Assembly: GCF_036711975.1 (NCBI RefSeq)
Contig: NC_091971.1
Coordinates: 2,239,501-2,303,500 of the forward strand
Origin: Onthophagus taurus
Taxonomy: Eukaryota > Arthropoda > Insecta > Coleoptera > Scarabaeidae
DNA length: 64,000 nt
Direction: 5' to 3'
The notes beneath the pieces were generated by a model. It saw nothing but the letters and a program-made list of their open reading frames with translations, ran no database searches and was not told the DNA's origin. Shown here one piece after another: positions 1-12,900 of this stretch. The number at the start of each line of letters is the position of its first letter. Position 1 is the first letter of the stretch. The position numbers and the translations under genes were made by a program.

Positions 1-3000
1 TTGTTGCCGTATTTTACTAAACCAAAGAAAGTTTTGAAACCAGAATATGATAGACCACCTCCTCCTCCCTTACCAAAAGTTGTCAAGTAAGATCTTGTTA
101 TATCTAATCATTATATTTATTTGATTAATTTCCTGTTTTAGAGTAAAGGGTAAGAAAGGAAAAAAAGATAAGAAAGGTAAAAAGAGTTCCAAAGGAAGTA
201 AAAAAAGCTCGAAATCTTCAAAGAAGAGTGATAAAAGTTCGAAGAAAAGTAAAGGTAGCAAAGGAAGTAAAAAAAGTAAAGGAAGTAAAGGAAGTAAAAA
301 AAACAAAAAAGGAAGTAAAAAAGAAAAGAAAATGTTAATCAGTGTCCATTTTATTTTTTTCACGAATACAATTAATATTTTCTTTTTAGTGAGGAACCTC
401 CCGTTCCAGTTGAATCTCCCGAAGAACGTAGAGAAAGACTAATTAAGGAATCTTTAACAATAAGTCCAAAACAAAGTCTTAGATTAACGTCAGGAGCTAA
501 AGGTGGAATTATCATAACTTATTCTCCAAGAGAACGATTACAATCGTTTCATAAAAAAATTTATTATCAAATTCAAGACAAATTTGAGCCGCTTTGTGTT
601 GTTCAAGCTTCGTGTATTGCATCCGAATATTATATTGATAGAGATAAAATATCATTCGGTAGTGTGGTTAAAGGTTGTGAAAGTGAAGCAAAATTTTCGT
701 TGTATAATACAGGCGATATCGGTGGAAAGTAAGGATTTATTTATTTTTCCATATCATTTTTTTAATTAATTAATTTACAGATATAATTGGACAATTGATA
801 GATCTAGAATACCATTTGATACAAAAGTTAGTATCACACCGAGTCAAGGTTACATATCACCAGATACAATCGTATCGTTTTTGGTAAAATATCACCCATA
901 TTCGGTTCAATGTTACTTAAGAGCGAAAATATCGTGTAAGATTGAAAAATATAATAAAACTTTGGATGTAATATTAACGGGTTCTTGTACAAATACACCC
1001 CCACCAACTGCAACGATCGAATTTTCATGTCCCGTAAGATCGGAAGTGAAAAAAAAAATTACAATACAAAATAAGTACGATTTATGATCAAAATTAAAAA
1101 AAAATAATAATTTTTTTAATTTTTTAGAACCACGGTTAAATGGAAAATACACCCTCAACTTACAGGAAATAATTTTTCAGTCCCCGATATAATGTTTATC
1201 GAACCACACAGTGCAGGTACTTGCGAAATCACTTATAGTCCATTATTGATGTTAGGACCAGATTTATTCCATAAGGTGTTTTAATTATAACCCAATTTTA
1301 AACGAAATTTAAAATCGATTTGATTTGTAGGGGTCCGTATATTTCCCCCAACCGGATGGTTTTTGCACTTTATATTGTCTCAAAGGAGAAGTTACCGCTC
1401 CGGAACCTTTAGGTAAAATCCAAAAAGATATTCAGTGCAAAACTTACTTTACGGAAATATTGAAAATCATTAACTGGTCGAATATGCCACAAAAATTTAC
1501 GGTTATTACCGAGAATATGAAACCCTATAATACTGAAAAAATCTTATATAAATTAACCGGAAATAGTATGGTTGATGTTATGGGAAATACAGAAAAAGAT
1601 TATTATTGGGGAATTTATGTTTTAAATGAAGGCAGTCTTAATTTTCAGGTTATTATTAATGTTTAATAATTATTATTAATAATATTTAATTATAAATAGT
1701 GACATTTTCGCATATTAATAGATATTTTTAGTTCGATTCGTTTAGCCAGGCTTTTCTTAAAATGGCTAAATCTGAATGTTTTAAGTTCTAGTTTTAGTTC
1801 TGGCACTAAAACTAACACTAGATCTAGAACTGGAAACTTTCGGGTTTAGCCGCACATCTTTCAAGACGGCTAAACCGTAATCTAACGCTGAATAAGAATT
1901 AAAACCGTAAATTAAATGTACAGTAAATTTTTTACTTAAAGAACATGTTTTTCTATTACGCCAAAAAATAAAATAAAAAAATTTGTTGCACAATTGGTAG
2001 CAGTTGGCAAGAATAACAGGGAATTTTGTTATATTCATGTTTTAAGCTCAGTATGTCATTCTGACATTTCAACTTTCATTATTTAAAAAGAACTTTGATT
2101 ATATATAATATGGATTGAGCCAACGAGAGAAATAGCTTGCGCAAGGTGATCGAACCGAGATAGACATAGAAGCGTACTGACATATAAACAAAATTTAAAA
2201 CAAAATTAATAAATGAAAATAGAAAAAAAAATAAAATAAAATTTCCTTATTATTTATAATACTTACAGGTGATGTGAAACTGTATTATCGCGAACTTTGC
2301 ACACGAAACAATACATTTTTAAACATAACGGTGTGACTGGCTGTGACACAACAAAACGATAAACGTCAAATGGAAGAGGATTGACACTTTTGTGCGCATG
2401 CGCCCGTCTGTTTAGTACCGTTTTATGTCTATCTTTGTTACACTTTCACATTATCGCTTTCCATCTGCGTCTATTCACCTTGAGCCACATTTTTGTTAGT
2501 AGATATATTCAGTTAGCTCAATCCATATTATATATAATCAAAGAAAAAGAACAAAAGTCAATTTTTGGTATTACATTTATATAGAAATGAGTAAAATAAA
2601 ATAAACGTAAGAAAAACATACAACTTGTTGGAAGTTACTAAACATTACAAAAAAATTAAATAAATTTTATAAAGACCTTGCATAGTGCCAACAGAAACCG
2701 TAAAATTTGAATTTGACAGATATTAAAAAAAATAGGTTATGTTCATTTTTAAATTTCATTTTAGGTAATTTTCAAAAATGAATCAACTAAAGAATATTTA
2801 TTATACGAAATCGAATTAAACGTTACTCAAGGTGATCCTCAAGAAGAAATAAATTTGATTGCTTGCGTTCGTCAAAAAGTGACTCGTGAAATAGCGTTGG
2901 AAAATCCTACAAAAAATCCTGTTGATTATAAATTATCATGCACAACACCGCTTTTGCAATTTCCACCCACTATTACGGTGGAGCCTTTAATCGAAGAAAA

Positions 3001-3755
3001 AGTTACATTAATTTTTTCCCCATTATTTATTGACGAACAAGAAGGTGTTTTAACTGTGGAATGTCCTGAATTGGGGAAATATTTGTATAAAATAGTTTTA
3101 TCGGCAAAAGAACCGATTCCAGAACCTGCCGTTTATTTACGAAGCTGTCTCGGGCAAAGTTCCACACAAAAAGTACAAATTCATAATTTCACCACGGCGA
3201 AGTGCGAATACAAATTAAAAGTGGTTGAAGGAGAAGGTTTTAGTGTACGACCTGAATCTTTAACAATCGATCCTGAAGGGAATGGTTTTTTTGAAATCAC
3301 TTTTACACCCAATAGTTTAGGAAACGTTGATGGTGTTTTAAAAGCAACTTCTGCAACTGCTGGAGAATTCACGTAATATATAATTTAAATTTTCCTTTTT
3401 TAATTATTTTGTTGATTTATGTTTTAGATATCCCATAAGAGGAGTTGGTGAGTTACCTAAACCTCAAGGTCCCATAAAAATCTCACCAATATATGGTGCT
3501 TTTATATTATTTAAAAATCCATTTAATGACGAAGTTCTTTTCGATTTTTTGATTGAATCTCAAGTGTTTTTCGTACAAAATAAAAGAGAAATTATACAAC
3601 CCCTAGACACAGCTAGAATAGACCTTTACATGACACCTCCTGAATCTGAAATTTCAACAACAGATAAATATCCATATACAGGAAAATTAACAGTTGTTTG
3701 TTTAGAACCAACTTTGGGTAATATTAAGTGGGTTTATTATTTACAATCAGAATAA
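1..3755 (+). CDS. CFAP47/HYDIN-like ASH-domain ciliary protein, C-terminal part (5' end outside window)
   Basis: Eight exons join in frame: 1-86, 142-333, 390-728, 781-1074, 1128-1275, 1331-1648, 2765-3372 and 3428-3755, giving 770 residues ending ...WVYYLQSE. The product is a chain of beta-sandwich ASH/MSP-like modules. These are typical of the very long axonemal central-apparatus proteins CFAP47 and HYDIN, which act in motile cilia and sperm flagella. The repeated pattern 'ENPT.NPV.Y.L' followed by 'F.P...G...G.L' suits CFAP47 better than HYDIN, but I am not certain. Exon 2 encodes a highly charged Lys/Ser/Gly run (GSKKSK-type repeats) of about 50 residues. All introns are about 50 nt except the one at 1649-2764, which has been enlarged by transposon insertion. 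The stop codon lies 27 nt from the stop of the convergent primase gene, so the 3' UTRs probably overlap. The N-terminal part of the gene lies left of the window. Confidence 0.72.
1735..1905. repeat. Palindromic TAGTTCTAG/CGGGTTTAGCC repeat, copy 1
   Basis: This copy of the dispersed hairpin repeat lies in an intron of the CFAP47-like gene. It contains TTTAGCC...GGCTAAA arms, the word CTAACACTAGATCTAGAACT and CGGGTTTAGCCGCAC. It is more diverged than the copies near 28 kb and 44 kb. Confidence 0.7.
2093..2543. mobile_element. 451-bp non-autonomous DNA transposon (MITE), 8-bp target duplication
   Basis: Near-perfect terminal inverted repeats of about 28 bp begin CTTTGATTATATATAATATG on the left, and the right end is the reverse complement (2516-2543). 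The flanks carry an exact 8-bp direct duplication, AAAAAGAA, at 2085-2092 and 2544-2551. Eight-bp duplications are typical of the hAT and P superfamilies; I cannot choose between them from the ends. The interior contains the palindrome GCGCATGCGC and no long coding frame. The element sits in an intron of the CFAP47-like gene. Confidence 0.85.
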
Positions 3756-3782
3756 AAATATTTTTTTATTAATTAAAACAAA

Positions 3783-6519
3783 TTAGTTTTCTTCCATTTT
3801 CATTTCATCATCCCAATTGACATCGTTTACCATTAAATCAACTTCACTTTGCGTTATAGAATTAGAACTTGGAGTGTTCTTTTGTGGTACTCTTGTAGAT
3901 GATTTAGTTTCGTCGTTATTAGAAACACCACCTCGAATTTTTAAGCTTTCAGCAAAGTACTGATTTGGATGTGTCACTATCATTTTATTTTGTTGATCAT
4001 GTATTGAGTCAAAACATTTCGAACATGCAATTTGGTAATGGCCTTTACTTGACATTTCAACAATATCAAAAATATCTACGAAATAAAAATTAATTTATTG
4101 AAAATTAATACATTAAATCAGTGATTCCCAAACTGAGAGGCGCACCCCCCTGGGGGACGTGAAGTAATGTTAAGGGTCTTTAACTTTAAGGGTCTCTTAC
4201 AAATGTCATTGTACGTTAAACGTCATTTTGACGTTTAAATCTACAACACATTTTCCTAAAATGGTACCAACCTAAATTTTTGGAAATCTTGTTCAATAAA
4301 AAAAGATTAGTTCAATAAAAATATACAACAAACTAACGCTGAGTGACATCTAAAACTAGAACTAACACTAGACCTAGAACTAGAATCATTCGGGTTTAGC
4401 CGCACGTCTCTCAAGAGTTTCTAGTTCTAGGTCTAGTATTAGTTCAATAAAAATATGCAACATAGGAATATTGTATGCTAACTAGCGCTACCTACCACCT
4501 ACCAGCCGTCTTAAGAGAGGTACCGCTAAACGGATTAGTCTCGTTTTATTTGTTATGCAGCGATTATTGTATATTTTTGTCCACAACTACCTTATAATAT
4601 GTATATACTTTATAAATGAGATTTCTAAAACAAAAGGGTAGTTATTTTTCGCAGAATGAATAATAGCATACATTTACGGATAATCAACTTGACAGACTTG
4701 CATAATTATTTGAAACGTCAAAATTTCAAAAAACGTCAATTTAATTTTTTTAGGACTTTCTAAAGGTTTGACATTAAAAAACGTAAACAAATTCCTTTTT
4801 CCTATGATTTAAGCATAAATTAATTAATTCTCGTCAAAAAAAACATTACGTTTCATAAAATTGACATTTAATTTTCACAAATTGTGTGAAGTTGGTTACA
4901 GTTGGTAACATTGAATTTGTGTCACATTGACGTTTAAACTTTATTCAAAAATTTATTAAAAAAAAATTTATGAAATAGTCGTGGACAAAGTATTTTTTGA
5001 TTGATTTATTTTAATGGACATAGAATTTCCCATTTTATGGAAGAAATTCAGCACCGCCCTTCACATTAATGGTTCAATACTTAGATTTTTTGGTTAAATA
5101 AATTTGAATAAGTTAATAAAAAGTACAAGTTATCAATAAGCATTTTTTTAAGGCATGAGCATTATATGAAACCAGAAAGGGGACGCCATAGTAAAAAGTT
5201 TGGGAACCACTGCATTAAATGCTTACCTTGATCCCTAATTTTTGTTTCATGTAACTTAGCTTTTAAATTTGTTGGATCCCAATGTTTAAATGGACATCCA
5301 TGATGTTCCCCTGGTCCAACATTAGAGTTAATAATTGCGTTACAACTGTATGGGGTGAAATCAGTGCGGTTACCGACTTTTCCATACATATATTTCACCC
5401 AATAAGAGTACTGCTTTTCGAAAGTTCCACTATCAATCCTCTTAGTGAATTCATCATGAAAAAATGTCATCGCATCCTCAAAATTAATTCCTATTCCTTT
5501 TATAAATAACCCAAAATGTAATCTGCATGTATATTTTAAGCCGTGTTCTTGTTTGAGGATTTTGTAGATGTGATTCATACATAAAGGAAAGTTTTCTCTT
5601 GCATAATAATCAATGTTTTCAATGGAAACGTTTGTTGTATTCTTTGGTATTGTATAATCATTCCCTTTGTAAATTTGGTGAAGATTTGTTAAAAGGAAAT
5701 TGATACGGTCATCATCCATGGATGGTAAACGTTTACTTGCATACTAAAAAGAGTTAATATAAAAATTTGATTTATTTTTAAAATTATATTTACAGCCAAA
5801 GCTTCATTTAAAGATGATCTAAACATCCCAGATATACAAGTAATCAATTCATAACTTGGAATGTATGCGAATCCTGCTTTAACCAAAACACTCCTATTTC
5901 TAATTAAAGTTGGAACTTCAAAGCAATTTACTTTATAAAAATCAACTGAATCAATGACATAAGTTCCAGAAGTAGAATCATATAATTCTTCATATAATTT
6001 ACTTTTTTCTTCATCTGATATAGGTTTATAAACAAAGTTATTAATTTCCAGAAATTGTTCAATACTTTTTGAAGTTAATTGCGAATATCTTAACTTAAAC
6101 CACTCTAATTCTCTAATTACAAACCATTGTCTTAGCGGTTCAGCACGACAATGAGCCAATCGTAATATAAAATGAGAGATATGATCAGCTCTTCGAGCTT
6201 GTAAATCAAGATCAGTTGGGGCGTTAGTCCCTGTTGATTTAGCTAGTTTATAAAACTTCTTTAAATTATTTTTTATTAATTCCGAATAAACCCACTCTTT
6301 CCAATCAGCACTAAAGTGTTTAAATCCTTTTTGGGAAGCCTGTTCCAAAATTCTTAATAAATGTAACCGTTCCAAAGCTAATTCTTCAAATTCGGACAGT
6401 TGTATCTCATCGCCAGGAGGAGTTAAATACATTTGCAAATCGTGCGAATAAACATCTTTTAAAGAATTACTGATTATCGTTTTTTTAACTCGCTTTCGCC
6501 TATTTCCAATTAAATCCAT
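3783..6519 (-). CDS. PRIM2: DNA primase large subunit
   Basis: Three exons read on the minus strand: 6519-5794, 5743-5227 and 4075-3783, giving 511 residues (the human protein has 509). The product is the iron-sulfur regulatory subunit of the DNA polymerase alpha-primase complex, which makes RNA primers in the nucleus. The N-terminal half carries the family signature ...RRADHISHFILRLAHCR near residue 110. All four cysteines that bind the 4Fe-4S cluster can be found: FPLCMNH, PYSCNAI, HHGCPFKH and QIACSKC. I used the ATG at 6519 (MDLIGNRRK); an in-frame ATG at 6546 would add nine residues. The second intron (4076-5226) is over 1.1 kb because it holds a hAT element; the first is about 50 nt. 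The start faces Rpn8 across 321 bp. Confidence 0.95.
4119..5212. mobile_element. Non-autonomous hAT transposon, 1,094 bp, with perfect 8-bp target duplication
   Basis: The left end is CAGTGATTCCCAAAC and the right end is GTTTGGGAACCACTG, the canonical hAT terminal inverted repeat. The 8-bp duplication CATTAAAT flanks it exactly (4111-4118 and 5213-5220), so the ends are precise. No transposase frame is present. The interior includes a copy of the palindromic repeat (about 4318-4460). It lies inside the second intron of the primase gene, and splicing reads through it. Confidence 0.93.
4318..4460. repeat. Palindromic repeat, copy 2 (inside the hAT element)
   Basis: It contains CTAGAACTAACACTAGACCT, ATTCGGGTTTAGCCGCACG and the inverted TAGTTCTAGGTCTAGTATTA. 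Both sides carry TTCAATAAAAATATRCAAC, which also borders the copy near 28.2 kb in inverted form. Confidence 0.75.
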
Positions 6520-6840
6520 TATTTTTCTTACAAAATTTTTTAACAATTCGCGCTAAAACTAACCTTTAAAACATCACGTCGATAATACAGAAATTTTCTT
6601 TTAATATATTATTAATTATTTATTTTAATTATAATTGCGTTAATGTTGATCCTATAGAATTTATGTAAAAATAAAATAATAAAAAGACAAATAATTAATA
6701 ATTTAATAAATGAAAATTTAATTTTAAACTAGATAAAATAGATTCCTGCATCTAACTTAACCTAAAATAAATTTGACGTTTGACAGAACTGAAAAATTTG
6801 TTGTCATCTTCAATACCTTTCGTCAGTGTGTATATTAAAA
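6520..6840. promoter_or_regulatory. Shared divergent promoter region, primase / Rpn8
   Basis: Only 321 bp separate the two divergent start codons, so both promoters must lie here or overlap. No TATA box is evident. The words TTTGACGTTTGACAG (near 6773) and CGTCAGTGTG lie just upstream of Rpn8. I infer a bidirectional promoter from spacing alone. Confidence 0.5.
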
Positions 6841-7880
6841 ATGCCGAGTCAAGAGGTCACAACGAGCAAAGTGGTGGTTCACCCCCTTGTTTTATTAAGC
6901 GTGGTGGATCATTTTAATCGTATGGGAAAAATTGGTAATCAAAAACGTGTCGTCGGCGTGTTATTGGGTTGCTGGCGAGCTAAAGGGGTTCTTGATATAT
7001 CAAATAGCTTCGCAGGTCTTTATTACTTTAATATTTTATTATTAACAATAATTACTCATCAATTATAATATAATATACATAATATTTATAATTTGCAGTT
7101 CCCTTTGATGAAGATGATAAAGATAAATCTGTATGGTTCTTGGATCATGATTATTTAGAAAATATGTATGGGATGTTTAAGAAAGTTAATGCAAGGGAAA
7201 AAGTGGTTGGTTGGTACCATACAGGTCCAAAATTACATCAAAACGACATAGCCATAAATGAATTAATACGAAGATATTGTCCTAATTCAGTATTGGTGAT
7301 AATTGATGCAAAACCGAAAGACTTAGGATTACCTACCGAAGCATATCAAGCAGTTGAAGAGGTCCACGATGATGGTTCACCTACATCTAAAACGTTTGAA
7401 CATGTACCGAGTGAAATTGGTGCAGAAGAAGCTGAAGAAGTTGGAGTGGAACATCTTTTAAGAGATATAAAAGATACAACGGTTGGAACTTTATCTCAAA
7501 GAATAACAAATCAATTATTGGGTTTAAAAGGACTTCATTGTCAATTAAGGGACATTAGGGATTATTTGATACAAGTCAGCGAAGAAAAACTCCCCATTAA
7601 CCATCAAATCGTATATCAGCTACAAGACATTTTTAATTTACTACCAGATATTAACAAGGATACTTTTAATAAGTCTTTTTATGTTAAAAATAACGATCAA
7701 ATGCTTGTTGTTTATTTAGCAGCTATGGTCAGGTCAATTGTTGCCTTGCACAATTTGATTAATAACAAATTGACTAATAGGGATGCCGAGGAAGGTAAAA
7801 AGGAAGAGGCGAAAAAAGATAAGGACAACAAAGAAAAGGAAAAGGATAAAGATGCTAAGAAAGAAGAAAAGAAAAAATAA
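6841..7880 (+). CDS. Rpn8: 26S proteasome non-ATPase regulatory subunit 7 (Rpn8/Mov34)
   Basis: Two exons, 6841-7015 and 7099-7880, give 318 residues. Rpn8 is the structural MPN-domain partner of the deubiquitinase Rpn11 in the proteasome lid. It lacks the JAMM zinc ligands itself, as is normal for the family. The MPN domain (about residues 8-140) contains [17 protein letters not shown] and [20 protein letters not shown]. The central region [20 protein letters not shown] is almost invariant across animals. The C-terminal tail is a run of Lys/Glu/Asp, also normal. The start is fixed by homology (MPSQEV...KVVVHPL). The only intron (7016-7098) interrupts codon 59. AATAAA signals follow within 60 nt of the stop. 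Expression is presumably constitutive. Confidence 0.98.
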
Positions 7881-9976
7881 TTTTAAGAATTTTTTTTTGT
7901 CAATTTAATTTAATTATTTTGTAAGCTGGTCAATAAAAAAATAAATAATTGATAATAAATTTTAAAAAGGTTTTAGCTTTCTTTTTATTATTAAAGCGAA
8001 ATTTAATGAGATGATAAAATATTTTTATGCAACCCAAATCACATCTTTGCAAAATTTTAGTTTCAACCAAAATATTTCTAATAGTGTTAGTTTTTTATAG
8101 AGGTTAAACTCGATCAAGATCTTTGTTTTATATTATGAACATTATTAAGTCAAACTAACAACATATCAAAACAGGAATAGAATAAATTAAGCATTTGCTA
8201 ATACAAAGTGTGCAATAGTGGTTGCCTACCTATGCGTGACTATAACTAACAATTTAAATTTTTTCAAAAGCATCTAAGCTCATTTTCAAAATACTTAATG
8301 ATAGTATTTATTTAACAATACTTTATTATTTATGCGACTTTAACGACTACTATATTAAATAAAGGGTACCTTTACCCTTAAAATATCATATTCTAGGTGT
8401 CCTAAGACTTTAGAAGACAATTTATCGCCACTTTTCACTAGAGCGCTACCTCTTTTCATAAGCAGTCGCGTGTAAAATGAACATACCAAGCTCTGTTCTC
8501 AACAAGCACTTTGAGTTTGTTTTTGCAAGGAACAATTTGCGCTACGAAAATTTTTATTGTACTAAATTTAAAATAAGTGCCTTTTTGCATCGTTTTGCTT
8601 AAATTTATTGTTGTTAAAGTGTTAGTTAATAAATGATTAATGGTATGTAACTTTTAATTTTAAAATTTATTGCTAAATGCTTTATCATTTCATTTTTAAT
8701 GATTAATCAAATTTATTTCAAAAAAAGAAGTAAAAAGACAATACATTATTGTTTTTCCAGTCATTATCCACACTTTACGCTTTACGGTTTTTATAAATAG
8801 AACTTTCCCTAACAAATTTTATGGCAACTTATTTGTTTTCTAAGAACATCAGTAATAAACATTTTATCATAAACAAATCAAACAATTTTATTTGAAATCA
8901 TAACATTAAAAGTTTTTTTTTCGCACAATCCGGTAGAAAAGCCTTCAGGTGTAAAAAGTAGGTTTACTCTTCTTGTCTTTTCCACGCTTTCCGACGCTCT
9001 GTTACGTATACGACGATTAAAATTACGCGTCCGGGTCGTTTACGTTTAAATCTCCACTAAAAACTTTTAAGAAAACAAAAATGCTTTTACTTTCACTAAA
9101 AGAAGTAATTTGCAACTTCGTTAAACTTGGAATTAATTGGAATCCTATTTGAATTGGAAAATTTGGTTATGAATGAGTTGTTTTGAAGTATTTCTAGAAA
9201 TTTTTGAAAGTATTAAGTACTCAAAAACCGTACTTGAAAGAAAAAACGGTAGAAAATTTGTTCTTTTTATAATTTCACATTGCTTGGGTTGTGTAATGTC
9301 TTCGAGATTCCGCTAGGACATAAAATCAGTTTGACTAACGCACCATGACAGAACTTTAATTTCAAAGAGACATATTTTTTGAAAACGAAGTTAATTAAAA
9401 AAATCTATCCATTGTTCTTAAACTTCTGATTACGAGAATCTTCCTTTCAACAATCGGTTTGGTCATCAACAATAGCTTACAACACACAAAACGCATCCGT
9501 TGCATTGTGACAAAAATTGGCCCAGTTCATTTCTCAATTCGTTTCTAACAAGAAACACGAAAACTTATTAGTTCCGTCAACAATAACATCGTTTTTTCAA
9601 ACGAAAAAATAATACAATTTACAATCACGATTTCTTCATTTTTTTCCTTTTTACATAGAGAAATCTTTAGAATCATCTTTCCCCCCTTTAAAATACTTTA
9701 TACACAAACATTTTGCATTAGTATATTATTCCTCTCTTCAGTGAAATTCGGTTTTTCGAAACGGTCAGTTGCCCCAATAGAAAATAAATTAGTACCTAGT
9801 TGATTAGAATCGTTTATTCAATTTTGTTAACAATAGTATTGCATTTCAATACTTTTAGGTGTGGATGTAACATTAACGGAAATTACAAAAAGAATAAATA
9901 ATTACAAAAAACGATTTTTGAAACGTTTATTGGTGATCATGTTGTTGTGGAGAGAAGATACTCAAGAAGTTTTAAA
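7881..9976. other. Intergenic stretch, Rpn8 to artichoke
   Basis: I see no convincing coding sequence in these 2.1 kb. The segment about 8019-8105 (ATGCAACCCAAATCACATCT onward) is related to 11155-11245 in the artichoke intron, so it is a dispersed repeat fragment. The right-hand part probably holds the artichoke promoter and any 5' UTR exons. Confidence 0.6.
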
Positions 9977-12900
9977 ATGAAGAAATTTGTGGTGGTGTGG
10001 CTTTTAATTTGCATTAAGGGAATTATCTCGGAGTGTCCATCTCAAGAAACGATTTTACCATGTAGATGTCAAGAAAGAATTAATGATTATCAAATTTGGT
10101 AAATAATTTTTAATTATAATAATAATATACGGAAATTTTTATGATCTATACTTCTTAATATATAAAATAGTTAGAGCAAAGGATATGTTTTTACTTTTTC
10201 TCTTAATATGCACTGTTTTTGACTATGTTTTCTGAAGTACTAACACTGGATGGATTTTAATGTGGAGTGACTCAATAAAATGGTCCTTTTCCTACCACAT
10301 ACATTTCCTTGTGACTGTGTTATTTTAATACAATAAATGTACATTTGAATGTGGACTGCAATAAGACCAAAAATATTTTAGTATTTCTTTACTTTAAAAA
10401 AATGTAACTTAAAATTGACGTTTAATATGTCAAATATAACCTCAATTTAGTTGTCAACAAAAGATTAAAACTTTTCAGACAATTATTTTCTTTTTATAAT
10501 GGTAAATGTAAATGTTGTGTGTGCTTTCCTTTATTATATTCAAGCTGCACCATCCAGAATCAATAAAAAAATTGGTTTGAACTTTAATATCCACAATCCT
10601 ACTATTTATTATGATTTATCTTTCTGATTTAGAGACAATCAATTTACCATAAAAAGTATTATGAGATTGTGTCGATTAACCATCGCAAGTACTAAAAAGA
10701 ATTGAATTAATCTATGTACAAATTTAGGTAATAAACCGGTAAAAGAGGTAATAATAACAAAATGACATAAATGTATTACAAACTTTAACTGTCAACTTTC
10801 AGAGTTGCCAACCTACAATTTCATTCCTTACATCTCTTTAATTAAATTAATGATAACATATTGAAAAATTATTCACAACGGATTCTTTCTAAGACAAGCC
10901 ATATTGAAAATATTTAATATCTCAAAATATCTTAACTTTTAGAGCGCAATTTTAACTAATTACATTTTTTGTAACTCCCTTTATATTCGTAATAGTCAAT
11001 AAAAGATGGCGCTATTTTCACTACAAAATTAAACTTATTCATAATTAAGATGAAGGAAAATTATTAAAAAATTTCCGTATATTAATTTAATATGATTTAA
11101 ACTATTTTAGGTGTTAACATAGAAATTTAACAAAATTAATAAAATAAAAAATATGTTTATGCAACCCAAATTACATCTGTGCAAAATTTAAGTCTCAATA
11201 AACTAAACCAGAATATTTCTAGTCCTAGTGTTAGTTTTAGTAGAAACATTCGGGTTTAACCGTTCAAGAGTTGTAGGATGAAACCCAAATGCTACTAGTT
11301 CTAATGTTAATTTTAGTGCCAAACTAGAAACAATCTATAGAGAAAACTTGTTGGTTCAAAATTTCTTGGGATTTGTTAACAACATCTTTATGAATAAACC
11401 GGTAAAAGAGGTTACAAAAGTCACAAAATGACATATAAGTATTACAAAATTTAATTGTCAAATTTCAGAGTTGCCAACCTATAATTTAATTCCTTTACAT
11501 CTTTTTAATAAAATATAAGATCCTTGGTTATAGATATAAACGGATTCCGTCTAAGACAAGCCATATTGAAAATATTTAATATCCTGACTTTCAGATCCCA
11601 ATCTTAACTAATTAGTAATGACATTTTTTTGACTCCTTTATATTCGTGATACTCAATAAAAGATGGCGCTATTTTACTACAAAATTAAATTTATTCTTAA
11701 GATGAAAATTATTAAAAATCTCCGTATATTAATTTAATATGATTATTTTTATTAATTTAAACTATTTTAGGTGTTCACATAGTGATTTGACAAGAGTCCT
11801 TTCGGCGTTTCCATCAATCAATAAACAAATAGATCGTTCGATAGATGAATTAATCTTAGAGAATAACAATTTACCAGCACTTCCAGGAAAAACTTTTGCG
11901 AACTTAAAGGTTGTACGTTTAATGCTACGTTATAACCGATTAGAACGTGTCTCAAATTCTTGGTTAACCGGATTAGAAGATAGTTTGATGGAACTTTACT
12001 TAGTTGAGCCGGAATTAAAAAGTTTACCAGACGATTGCCTTTCAAGATTGGTTACTCTGGAAGCTGTGACGATTCAATCAAACATGTTGAAAAGATTACC
12101 CAGTTTTTCTTATTTACCAAATTTGAATTATTTGTTATTGGAATCCTCCATGTTAATGGAATTATCACCGAGAAATTTTAAGCAAGTTAATTCGTTAGAA
12201 AAAATTTTAATATCTGGGAGTTTGTTGTTAAATAAATTGGAAGAAGATGTGTTTCAAGATATACCAGCGTTAAAAGTTTTAAACATTTCTTATTGCGGGT
12301 TGTCTTTTATCCACCCAAGATCGATTACAAGATTACCATCGTTAACTCAACTTTCTTTAATTGGAAATAAATTAAATGATGCTCCAATGATTGGGAGAGC
12401 AATCAGGGATTTACCAAACTTACAAACATTACATTTAGATTGGAATAATATTGAAAAGTTAACTGAAGGAACATTTATTGATTTGCCATCGCTAAATTTA
12501 TTATCAATTTCGAATAATCGTATTAAAGAAATTAATCGAGGTGTTTTTCACCGATTACCTATGTTAAAAACGATTAATCTTAATTATAATAATATAAAGA
12601 ATATTCATCCGGAGAGTGTTTTAGCTTCAAATAGGATTCGAGATCTTTGGTTGAGTTATAACGAAATAACGTTAAATGGATTGGAAATTCGCGAGATTTT
12701 TGAGGCTTTCCCCAATTTAGCCTTTTTAGATTTGAGTTATAACCAGATTAAATCAATTCCTGGGGGGGCAATTCGGGGCCACTTAAATTTAGAGCGATTA
12801 AATTTAAATTACAACTTAATTAATGAGATTCATCAACTTGCATTTGTTGATTTACCCGTTTTGAGGGAGTTAAGTTTAAAAAATAATTCCTTATCGGATA

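Noticed and set aside
2381-2584. 67-residue frame MTLLCACARLF...
   Set aside because: It lies mostly inside the MITE at 2093-2543 and has no protein-like composition or homology that I recognise.
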